Of a stretch of 22,720 nt of DNA, positions 1 to 6,185 are shown one piece after another. A model generated the notes under the pieces. The model was not told the DNA's origin. It worked only from the letters and a program-made list of their open reading frames with translations, and did not search any database. Source of the stretch: Marinagarivorans sp. UBA5868 (GTDB lineage Bacteria > Pseudomonadota > Gammaproteobacteria > Pseudomonadales > Cellvibrionaceae); the NCBI GenBank assembly GCA_002432095.1, contig DJFQ01000205.1:1-22720 (forward strand). The letters run 5' to 3'. The position numbers and the translations under genes were made by a program. How positions within the stretch are numbered: the stretch's first letter is position 1; each line of letters begins with the position of its first letter.

Positions 1-232
1 GCCAGCGGCGTACTGTTGCGCCTGCCGCGTCGGCCTGCCATTCGATCGATACGCTATACCAGCCGTCGACGATTACCTGGCTGTAATCACCATCGTTGTC
101 GGTATCAAAAAATGCATTCACACCCTCAACAATCGATACAGCTTCCGTGCGCTTCGCGGTGAAAAATATCCGGGCGTTGGCCATGGGCTGGCCGTTCGGC
201 AACAATAAAGTGCCGGTCACAGTGCGCGACAT
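1..232 (-). CDS. Phage tail fibre-like protein, N-terminal part (cut by window edge)
   Basis: This reading frame starts at an ATG (first base 232) and runs off the left edge, so only 77 residues are seen. The sequence begins MSRTVTGTLLLPNGQPMANA and then alternates short beta-like stretches with polar turns (FFDTDNDGDYSQVIVDGWYS). That pattern is typical of the small beta-sandwich found at the N-terminus of lambda-like side tail fibre proteins. The assignment to that family is by resemblance only. The gene follows the stop of its upstream neighbour by two bases, so the two are translated together in the late tail operon. The C-terminal part, which would decide its role, lies outside the window. 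Confidence 0.55.
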   Translation of the reverse strand, partial: MSRTVTGTLLLPNGQPMANARIFFTAKRTEAVSIVEGVNAFFDTDNDGDYSQVIVDGWYSVSIEWQADAAGATVRRW

Positions 233-234
233 GC

Positions 235-609
235 TTAACTCCAATCAATAACTTGGTGAGAGGTTTCCAGCGTGAAGGTCACACGCCATTTAACGCCGAG
301 GCGGCCAACAGACGGATGGGATGCAAAGCGGCAAACATGCAGCGCCACGGCGTTGCCTGTGAACATGGGCGCCTGCACCCAGTCCGCACCGCCATTGGCC
401 GCGCTTTCGTAAAAGCTCCAGAATTCCGCCAACTGCTCTTCATCCACACAGATCGAATAATTGTTTGTGGCGACGGTGGTGGATGAGATACGCGTAACAC
501 GATCCGGACCGGACTCCATTTGTTGCCGGCGAACTGGCTGTTCGCCCGCGTGTGCGAAGCCGTCCATCATAGGCTCGGGCAAAGTTTCGGGCCACGCTGG
601 ATAACTCAT
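235..609 (-). CDS. Minor tail protein, gpM-like position
   Basis: The 124-residue product starts MSYPAWPETLPEPMMDGFAH and contains a central region with a conserved-looking aromatic core (LAEFWSFYESAANGGADWVQAP). It ends in a beta-strand-like segment (KWRVTFTLETSHQ). Small proteins of this shape follow the tape measure gene in many siphophages and belong to the tail tip, like lambda gpM, which also has a wound-up beta C-terminus. The ATG lies directly after the TAA of the tape measure gene (stop at 612-610, start at 609), so translation is probably coupled. No catalytic motif or membrane segment is present. Position makes a tail role nearly certain; the exact lambda equivalent is inference. 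Confidence 0.7.
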   Translation of the reverse strand: MSYPAWPETLPEPMMDGFAHAGEQPVRRQQMESGPDRVTRISSTTVATNNYSICVDEEQLAEFWSFYESAANGGADWVQAPMFTGNAVALHVCRFASHPSVGRLGVKWRVTFTLETSHQVIDWS

Positions 610-2829
610 TTAAATCGACCCCTTCGTCGGCCAGCCGTAGCGGTGCTGGCCATCGCGCCACACGCCGCGCCCAGCGCTCAAATCTTGCCGCAGTTTGGTG
701 TCTACGGCCGTCAGAATAATTTGTAGTGTTTGATCGTTGAGCATGCTGGCGGATGCGTTGAATGCACCCGAGCCCGTGTTGTTGATGATCTCCACTTTCA
801 TGCCGCCTTGACCGCTGCGCGATTCGTCAAGGAATTGCGTAAGGTCAGTATTCTGTTTTGGGCTTAGGACGCGCTCGCCTTTGTCGAGCAGGTAAGTGGA
901 TTCTTTGGGTACGTTCTCAAGGCCACCGTGTGCGATATTGATTGACTCGATATCGGACAGCAGCCCGGATGTCGCAGCAGCCACCGAAATCATTGCAGCC
1001 AAGTTAGTCGGAAACGGTTGGGATGAAGCCTCCGCAATACCGGTTTTAATTGCAACACCAGCGCGCGCAATGTTGGCCGCTTTCTCAGCGACGAACATCG
1101 CTTTATAAATGCGCGAATTTTCGCCCGCAAACTTTTCAGTTAAATCTGCCAGCGAACCAAACAACGATGCAGCACCGGCCAACTGCGCCTGGCGCCGCGC
1201 AATGAGTTCCGCCATTTCCTGATCATGTATGGCTTTAAGTTCTTCTGCTCGTTTGGTTTCCGCCTGGGTCACCAACTCAGCTTCACGCTCGGCAGATAGC
1301 CCAGCCTTTTCAATGATTTTTACACGTGCATCCCAAGCGGCATTGGTTCGCTCGACCTCTGTTTTTAGCAGGTCTTCAACTTCTTTCAGGCTGGCGTTGC
1401 GAGCAGCTTTTTCAGCCACGGCCACGGCAATTTGCTGTTGCAGATCAATCTCAGCAGCCATGCTTTCGAGTTCCTTTTTCCGCTCATCATTGATGTCCTG
1501 CAGTTTTCCGTATTCGAATTCATACCGTAAGCGCTCCAGTTCCGACGCGTCGGTTGCAAGCGCCATCTTGCGGGTGATGGCCTCCACTTCGGAGTCGTAC
1601 AACTGGTTGATTCGCTGTTGTGCTGCTTCCTTTGCTTTGGCCATTCTCTCGGCCTCGGCGGCGACTTCTTTCATGAAGTCGAGTTCCATTTTGATGCTTT
1701 CCATGTTCAGGGGCGGCTCAACTGCGGGCGCCTTTGGTCCTCCATCAGTATCGGCATCAGGCTTGCGACCTTCGGCTATTTCCAGCAGCAGAGCCTTCTC
1801 GGCGCGAAGTGTTTCCAGCTCTTCTTTGGATGTGAATATGTATCCGAGCGGCGTTGACAAGCCGCCTTTCAAGGCCCGGTCAATATCTCGGATTTCGATC
1901 TTAAGTTTGTCAACTTCGTTTAACTGGCCAGATAGATTCGCCACATTTGCGGCAATCTGATCACCCAGAAGCCCCAGTTCCGAAGTGGCATCTACACCGG
2001 TCTCAGCGATATACACAAGCCCTTTGGCAATATTGTTTAGTCCAGCTTGCGTGTTGGGATCATTTAAAAGATCAGATAGCTTTTGCACGTTAGGAAGCAG
2101 ATCGATAGCAATCTTTTTACCAACCGCATCTAACGTAGCCTCGAATTCCAAAAAGCCTTGATCTACATCCTTTAGAGCCAATAAGTCAGCATCAGACAAT
2201 ACCATTCCCAGATTGTCAGCTTTTTTCGCCAGCCTATCCAACTCAGCACCATTGTTCCGGAGTAACGGCAATAGCAGTGTGGCATCCGATGCAATAGCCT
2301 CCATGTAAAACGTCATTTCATTTTGCGATAGATTCGCCTTTTCCAACGACGATACATACAGCTGCAACGCTTCCCGGCCTGATAAATTCTTAAACTGATC
2401 GGCAGTTACGCCCACAGAAGGGGCGATGTTGTCGAAAAAATCCTTTAGCGGGCCAGCACCGTTTTGTAAGAAGTCACCGACCTTATCGCCAGTGTCTTTG
2501 AGGATGTCGGCGAGCTTGTCTTGTTCGACACCGTAGCCTTTGGTGGCAAACGCAATGCGCTGAAATTCTTGCGCATTAACGTTGGCAATGGCAGATAAAT
2601 TTTGAATTTCTCGACCAGTGCTGACAGTGTCTTTAAGTAGTGCACCCAACCCAACTGCTACCGTACCGGCACCAGCCGCCAAACCTATTGACACTTTCGT
2701 CGCCACGCTGGTGACCTTGTCGCCCCAGGTCTTCGTATCCTTGAACGACTTATCCAATTCCTTTTTCATTTTGGCGCCGTCGGCGGTCAGCTCAGTGACA
2801 AGCTGTTCAATTACTTTCTTGGTGGCCAT
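610..2829 (-). CDS. Tail tape measure protein (gpH-like)
   Basis: The 739-residue product sets tail length and is packed inside the tail tube until DNA injection. The N-terminal third has a hydrophobic Gly/Ala-rich helix (about residues 44-66) followed by the usual 'AIANVNAQEFQRIAFATKGY' type region seen in tape measure proteins. Residues of about 380-555 are strongly charged and heptad-like (many Glu, Lys, Ala, Leu), predicting a long coiled coil. The last 190 residues include small hydrophobic helices and the motif YLLDKGERVLSPKQN (about 645-660), common near the C-terminus of this family. The start ATG overlaps the stop of the gpT reading frame by one base (TGATG). It lies directly downstream of the frameshifted G-T pair, exactly where lambda H is found. 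Confidence 0.93.
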   Translation of the reverse strand: MATKKVIEQLVTELTADGAKMKKELDKSFKDTKTWGDKVTSVATKVSIGLAAGAGTVAVGLGALLKDTVSTGREIQNLSAIANVNAQEFQRIAFATKGYGVEQDKLADILKDTGDKVGDFLQNGAGPLKDFFDNIAPSVGVTADQFKNLSGREALQLYVSSLEKANLSQNEMTFYMEAIASDATLLLPLLRNNGAELDRLAKKADNLGMVLSDADLLALKDVDQGFLEFEATLDAVGKKIAIDLLPNVQKLSDLLNDPNTQAGLNNIAKGLVYIAETGVDATSELGLLGDQIAANVANLSGQLNEVDKLKIEIRDIDRALKGGLSTPLGYIFTSKEELETLRAEKALLLEIAEGRKPDADTDGGPKAPAVEPPLNMESIKMELDFMKEVAAEAERMAKAKEAAQQRINQLYDSEVEAITRKMALATDASELERLRYEFEYGKLQDINDERKKELESMAAEIDLQQQIAVAVAEKAARNASLKEVEDLLKTEVERTNAAWDARVKIIEKAGLSAEREAELVTQAETKRAEELKAIHDQEMAELIARRQAQLAGAASLFGSLADLTEKFAGENSRIYKAMFVAEKAANIARAGVAIKTGIAEASSQPFPTNLAAMISVAAATSGLLSDIESINIAHGGLENVPKESTYLLDKGERVLSPKQNTDLTQFLDESRSGQGGMKVEIINNTGSGAFNASASMLNDQTLQIILTAVDTKLRQDLSAGRGVWRDGQHRYGWPTKGSI

Positions 2830-3182
2830 CAGGTCAGTACTCGGCGGAGGGCTGATATTTGTCGGTTCAAGTAAATAGTCTTTTCTTCTGCGCTTAACGC
2901 TTTGTATTCGTTATCCGTTAAATCACCGGATTCAAAGCGGTCGCGGAACATAAATTCTTTGTAGGTCACACCTGGCTTGAGTTTTGCGGACGCTTGCGAA
3001 ATCTGCATAGCGGCCTTGCTCAATAACATGTCCTGCGATTTAAAACCCCAGGGCTCTTGTTCGTAGTAACAGCGCCAGATAGGCCACTCCCACGCCGGAA
3101 GCATTTCACCAACGCGGCTAATTGGGCACCCGAACAAAACGGCTAAACGGACCCTAAGCAGTAGCTCAGGGTCCGTTCTTAG
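2829..3182 (-). CDS. Tail assembly chaperone gpT-like part, expressed by -1 frameshift from gpG
   Basis: This frame has no good start of its own. The first in-frame initiator is a TTG (base 3137) with no ribosome binding site, but the frame is open upstream through the end of the gpG-like gene. Read from the slip site it gives KKLRTDPELLLRVRLAVLF and continues FGCPISRVGEMLPAWEWPI, a clear match in style to the lambda gpT/DUF4035 minor tail family. The expected product is a gpG-gpT fusion of about 233 residues (116 from G, 117 from T), which binds the tape measure protein during tail tube assembly. The frame offset between the two is exactly -1. See the separate frameshift-site entry. Confidence 0.85.
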   Translation of the reverse strand, partial: LRTDPELLLRVRLAVLFGCPISRVGEMLPAWEWPIWRCYYEQEPWGFKSQDMLLSKAAMQISQASAKLKPGVTYKEFMFRDRFESGDLTDNEYKALSAEEKTIYLNRQISALRRVLT

Positions 3183-3189
3183 TTTTTTT
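3146..3189 (-). promoter_or_regulatory. Programmed -1 ribosomal frameshift site: slippery A AAA AAC plus stem-loop
   Basis: On the minus strand the last codons of the gpG-like gene read GAA AAA AAC TAA, holding the classical slippery heptamer A AAA AAC (bases 3188-3182, with a seven-A run at 3189-3183). The zero-frame stop follows at once. Four bases later comes a 14-bp stem with one G-T pair: AACGGACCCTGAGC pairs with GCTTAGGGTCCGTT around a four-base loop (3177-3146). Slipping back one base moves the ribosome into the gpT-like frame. A slip heptamer followed by a strong hairpin is the known layout for -1 frameshifting in tail chaperone pairs of siphophages. The four-base spacer is slightly short, but the stem base can be melted by the ribosome. 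Confidence 0.88.
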
Positions 3190-3529
3190 CCGCTTCTCGC
3201 AATGCCTCGGGGCCAAAGCCGTTGAGTTTGTGGGCTTTCACGTAGATTTCACGCAGCTGCCAGCTGCTGAAAATACGGCTTAACGATGCACAATCTTCTT
3301 CCGTAATTTCTGCACCAGGTCCGCGCATGAAGCCAACCACTTTCTTGCGAACCAATTGTTCGTTATCCCCATCAACCGGCTCCCCTGCCTCGGTCACCTT
3401 TACCATTTCAGTAAGCTGGTCCATGGTGAACGCGTGAATAATAACGGGCTCATCAACACCGGTAATGTCCACTTCAAAGGGTTTCAGTACCGGTGGTTTT
3501 TGTTTGAGTGCGTCCAGGTCCAAGGCCAT
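3179..3529 (-). CDS. Tail assembly chaperone gpG-like protein
   Basis: The 116-residue product starts MALDLDALKQKPPVLKPFEV and has the acidic, mostly helical C-terminal half typical of lambda gpG-type chaperones. These coat the tape measure protein while the tube polymerises. The ATG overlaps the stop of the tube protein gene by one base (TAATG at 3531-3527), so it is probably translationally coupled. Its last sense codons form a slippery heptamer. Most ribosomes should therefore end here to give gpG, and a minority should shift to give the gpG-T fusion. Identification rests on position between tube and tape measure genes and on the frameshift, more than on residue identity. Confidence 0.85.
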   Translation of the reverse strand: MALDLDALKQKPPVLKPFEVDITGVDEPVIIHAFTMDQLTEMVKVTEAGEPVDGDNEQLVRKKVVGFMRGPGAEITEEDCASLSRIFSSWQLREIYVKAHKLNGFGPEALREAEKN

Positions 3530-3957
3530 TAGAATTCACTCCACACGGCGTCGCCAGTTTGCTGCCCGAACACGAGCATTTGGAGTTGTGCATCGCCAGT
3601 TGCTTCGTCCATCACGCGGCCATTGGGGACAATGGTGAACTCGGCGCGGTCGCCGGATTCGTAATCAATCCGCATCTTGATGTTGTCCACATTGTCGTCA
3701 TCCACCAGCGCAAGAAACTCGCGGTAGTTGTCAGACGTGTGATGGTTGAAGGTGAACTGCTTTTGCGGTGGTGTTTTCAGTCCGCGAATATATTCACGCA
3801 CCTTTTTTGAAATCGGCGTGGTTTCGACGAACTCACCCTGCGAACCGGTCTGTCCGAACGCCCGGGCGTTGTCCAGCAATAAGAAAGTGCCCGGGGCACT
3901 GGGGTTTTCGTAGAACAATTTTGAGCCGGCGCCCAGCTTTGCGACTGTTGCAAACAT
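3529..3957 (-). CDS. Major tail tube protein (gpV-like)
   Basis: The 142-residue product starts MFATVAKLGAGSKLFYENPS and has the alternating beta pattern of siphophage tail tube proteins (for example FTIVPNGRVMDEATGDAQLQ near the end). It would stack as hexameric rings to form the non-contractile tube. The length fits a single tube domain without the extra Ig-like domain found at the C-terminus of lambda gpV. A strong ribosome binding site, GGAGG seven bases before the ATG (base 3957), agrees with a highly expressed structural protein. It lies directly before the G-T chaperone pair, the usual place. The identification is by context and fold pattern. Confidence 0.82.
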   Translation of the reverse strand: MFATVAKLGAGSKLFYENPSAPGTFLLLDNARAFGQTGSQGEFVETTPISKKVREYIRGLKTPPQKQFTFNHHTSDNYREFLALVDDDNVDNIKMRIDYESGDRAEFTIVPNGRVMDEATGDAQLQMLVFGQQTGDAVWSEF

Positions 3958-4018
3958 GACTGTACCTCCGCAGTACGGATCAATGAATTTCTGTTCAAGG
4001 GAATTTGTGTGGAAAGAA

Positions 4019-4516
4019 TTACTCGCTGGTGGCGATGATCACAATGTCATACGTTGCTTGTGCGGCACCAGTGTTGGCAATGGTGAGTACGTCACCTGTG
4101 CCCTCGGTGACCGCATAGCCATCGCCTGCATCGGCGATGACGAAAAGCCCACCTGGCTTAACCACGACCGCATCTGTCGCATCGCCAAAGATGCTGGCGA
4201 ACGGCGTTGCACCACCGCCGACTTCCAGTGCGCCGTCGTTAGCCGCAGCGGCCAAAATCACGATGGCTTTAACACTCGCCATAGTAATCGGTTGGCCAAA
4301 GGCATCGTTCAGCACGCCGGAAAAATCCAGCGCATCGGTGCCGCTGGCGGCCACGGTGCGGCGGGCGCTGTAGGCTTTATCCGCCTGGCCACTGCCTGTG
4401 CCGTTTAACAGCTGCACTACGGCGGGCAGATTAATGCGGTTATTGATTGCGTTCAGTACACCGTCCACACCTTGATTGACGGAGACGCTTAAATTGAGTT
4501 GTGCACTCTGAGACAT
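4019..4516 (-). CDS. Phage virion-associated protein of unknown role, between gpU and gpV positions
   Basis: The 165-residue product starts MSQSAQLNLSVSVNQGVDGV and is rich in Ala, Gly, Val and Thr. It has repeated beta-prone segments and no cysteine, transmembrane segment or catalytic motif. A central stretch (ARRTVAASGTDALDFSGVLN) followed by DAFGQPITMASVKAI resembles proteins carried between tail completion and tube genes in several siphophages and not present in lambda itself. A good ribosome binding site (GAGG five bases before the ATG at 4516) supports the start. It probably forms part of the virion or tail; a tube-decorating or fibre-like beta protein is possible, but no function can be stated. 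Confidence 0.7.
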   Translation of the reverse strand: MSQSAQLNLSVSVNQGVDGVLNAINNRINLPAVVQLLNGTGSGQADKAYSARRTVAASGTDALDFSGVLNDAFGQPITMASVKAIVILAAAANDGALEVGGGATPFASIFGDATDAVVVKPGGLFVIADAGDGYAVTEGTGDVLTIANTGAAQATYDIVIIATSE

Positions 4517-4527
4517 ATTGACCTCGC

Positions 4528-4908
4528 TTAGTAGGTGACGGTGTAACGTAAAATAATCGTGTTGAATTCGGTCTCTTGCTGTTCGATGTATTCAAAACCC
4601 GCAGGCAAGAAACCCTGGATAACGTCTTCTGCTATTGGCTGCGTCGCCAAGGCGTTGTTTAACTGGTCTGCAACAGCATCCATCGCATCGTCGTCGACTT
4701 GTTCGGTCGTGCTGTACTCGACAATCACTGTCGCCGTTGTGGATGACAGCAGGCCATCCCAATTCACATCGCCTGTGTCGAAATACACTTTCACGTATTC
4801 GCTTTCATCGCGCACATCCATGTAGCGGCTGGTGAAGATCGGCCCGGCGTACGCGGTTTGCAGCGCGGCCTTGATGCCATCGCGAATGGCTTTACGCTCT
4901 TGCGCCAT
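4528..4908 (-). CDS. Minor tail protein gpU-like (tail terminator)
   Basis: The likely start is the ATG at 4908, giving 126 residues beginning MAQERKAIRDGIKAALQTAY. An AGGA lies nine bases upstream, and longer starts would extend far into the neighbour. The helical N-terminus followed by a beta region (YVKVYFDTGDVNW, TATVIVEYSTT) and the terminal strand NTIILRYTVTY match the lambda gpU fold. This protein caps the tail tube and joins it to the head. It overlaps the end of the gpZ-like gene by 17 bases and precedes the tube gene cluster as in lambda (Z-U-V). The frame is open upstream to 4998, but that extension is cysteine-rich and unlike the family. Confidence 0.8.
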   Translation of the reverse strand: MAQERKAIRDGIKAALQTAYAGPIFTSRYMDVRDESEYVKVYFDTGDVNWDGLLSSTTATVIVEYSTTEQVDDDAMDAVADQLNNALATQPIAEDVIQGFLPAGFEYIEQQETEFNTIILRYTVTY

Positions 4909-5443
4909 ATTTGCCAATCCTGTATTGCAGTTCATGTTTGTAAAGCCGGACAAAATCCGCTTGCATAAATTGTTTGGCCAGCGGCAACTGGTGCGCATCG
5001 ATCGAGCGGTCGATTTTGATCGCGATCACTTCTATCGGGTACCGGCCTTTGCCTAACCGGCGCAATACATAAAAACGACCGTTCTTACTGCCCAGGTTGA
5101 TAAACGCCCCATCGAACTGCTGACCCGCCACACGCACGCCACGGCGGTTGGTACCGCGCGGCCTCGCTTTTAGCAAAGTGGACGTTGGCAGCAATCGCTC
5201 TGCCGATATCGGGCGCAGATACGATTTAACGTAAGCGCTTAATGATTTAGATTTTGCGCGGCTGGTGAATATTTGCCGCTTTAAAAATTTACCCGGCACT
5301 TTCACTTCTTTTGCCGTGGTTTTTACCAATTGGTTTTTTACCTTCGGCACAATTTTGTTTAACGCCGATGCGGTTGCACGTGGAACTTCAACATTCGCAT
5401 ACTGGCGCAAGGTTTTTTCCAGCTGCTTAATTTGCTGCGCCAT
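4892..5443 (-). CDS. Minor tail protein gpZ-like
   Basis: The start is taken as the ATG at 5443 (MAQQIKQLEKTLRQYANVEV), giving 183 residues. The open frame runs back to 5566, but that extension overlaps the upstream gene by over 100 bases. The protein is basic and starts with a helix pair followed by RATASALNKIVPKVKNQLVK, the common opening of the lambda gpZ/minor tail Z family ('fully formed tail but no joining' in lambda mutants). The middle has a basic turn rich in Arg (ARPRGTNRRGVRVAG), and the end returns to charged helices. The role is in the head-tail junction. It lies between gpFII-like and gpU-like genes, the same order as lambda. Confidence 0.85.
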   Translation of the reverse strand: MAQQIKQLEKTLRQYANVEVPRATASALNKIVPKVKNQLVKTTAKEVKVPGKFLKRQIFTSRAKSKSLSAYVKSYLRPISAERLLPTSTLLKARPRGTNRRGVRVAGQQFDGAFINLGSKNGRFYVLRRLGKGRYPIEVIAIKIDRSIDAHQLPLAKQFMQADFVRLYKHELQYRIGKYGARA

Positions 5444-5447
5444 GGGT

Positions 5448-5753
5448 TTAGCCACGCACGTACACCTCAACGACGATGCCGTCATCTGAAACGATATCGT
5501 TGATGCTGAAACGTTCATCGCCCACCAACACGCTGTCGCCCTTGCGAACCTTGCCGGTGTCTTCACGCAACAGATTTAACACCGTGCGTTTTTCCACGCG
5601 AATGCCGTTATCTACCAGTGCATCAACATCGCGATCAATCACGACGATGGTGTCCACGCTGGTGGCGGACTGGCTGACGAACTTGCAATCAACCGCGCCC
5701 AGCAACGTCATCTGTTGCCGGGCGCTGCTTTGTATCAGGCTGTTAAAACTCAT
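5448..5753 (-). CDS. Head-tail joining protein gpFII-like
   Basis: The 101-residue product starts MSFNSLIQSSARQQMTLLGA. Its second half, with DTGKVRKGDSVLVGDERFSI followed by NDIVSDDGIVVEVYVRG, parallels the lambda gpFII C-terminal barrel. In lambda that region has a 'rrGDtl.igee.f.vd.v.pDdgg' pattern. gpFII completes the head and gives the site to which the tail attaches. The gene ends four bases before the gpZ-like start and begins three bases after the stop of its upstream neighbour. No clear ribosome binding site precedes the ATG, so translation is probably coupled. Confidence comes from both the motif and the position. Confidence 0.8.
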   Translation of the reverse strand: MSFNSLIQSSARQQMTLLGAVDCKFVSQSATSVDTIVVIDRDVDALVDNGIRVEKRTVLNLLREDTGKVRKGDSVLVGDERFSINDIVSDDGIVVEVYVRG

Positions 5754-5756
5754 AGG

Positions 5757-6110
5757 TTACGGAGCCGGTGCATCTGCCACTGCAACGGGGGTCAGCATGA
5801 CATTGACCGTGGCATCGCCGCCAACGGCATCCGTGGTGAAGTAACCAATGATGGTGTTGTCAGTGGCCACGTTGGTGACGACCTTGTTGGTATCGTCCCA
5901 ATAGGCACGGTCAAACCGGTCGATGGCGACGGCGGCTTTGGGCAAATCGACCACGCCGTCAACTTTGGCTTCGCCTTCATCACCAATTGCAACATTGTAT
6001 AAGTTAACACCAAACAGGCCTTGGTCACCCAGCAATACACCAGCACCCGATGCGAGAACCGCAGTGGCGATGAAAGTGAGCGTGTGGCCACTTTGAATAA
6101 AGTTTTTCAT
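5757..6110 (-). CDS. DUF2190 family capsid-associated protein (probable head decoration protein)
   Basis: The 117-residue product starts MKNFIQSGHTLTFIATAVLA and continues with a small all-beta domain: SGAGVLLGDQGLFGVNLYNV, then an acidic turn (GDEGEAKVDG), then a segment VVDLPKAAVAIDRFDRAYWD. This is the recognisable pattern of DUF2190 proteins, which sit beside major capsid genes and are sometimes misnamed as recombinases. They occupy the place of lambda gpD and are thought to cement the capsid surface. A strong GAGGA seven bases before the ATG supports the start. It is separated from the capsid gene by a terminator-like hairpin. Identification as DUF2190 is fairly sure; the decoration role is inference. 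Confidence 0.82.
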   Translation of the reverse strand: MKNFIQSGHTLTFIATAVLASGAGVLLGDQGLFGVNLYNVAIGDEGEAKVDGVVDLPKAAVAIDRFDRAYWDDTNKVVTNVATDNTIIGYFTTDAVGGDATVNVMLTPVAVADAPAP

Positions 6111-6140
6111 TGCTCAATCCTCTAAAAAATTGGGGAATAA

Positions 6141-6166
6141 AAAAGGCAGCGGTTAGGCTGCCTTTT
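6141..6166 (-). terminator. Rho-independent terminator after the capsid gene
   Basis: The minus strand reads AAAAGGCAGC, a six-base loop, then GCTGCCTTTTTTATT. This makes a ten-base-pair stem followed by a U-tract, 20 bases past the capsid stop codon. The symmetry means it could work in both directions. It lies inside the late operon, so it must be leaky or overridden. Possible roles are to favour capsid over tail mRNA, or to protect the capsid transcript 3' end. Confidence 0.8.
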
Positions 6167-6185
6167 GGGTTAATGGATTATGGGA

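Noticed and set aside
1229..1960. 243-residue plus-strand frame
   Set aside because: It lies wholly antisense to the coiled-coil part of the tape measure gene and is Ser/Ala-rich low complexity, as expected of a shadow of a Glu/Ala/Leu-rich coil.
2829..3137. gpT-like frame as an independent gene from TTG 3137
   Set aside because: There is no ribosome binding site, the start lies inside conserved family sequence, and a full -1 frameshift signal stands upstream.
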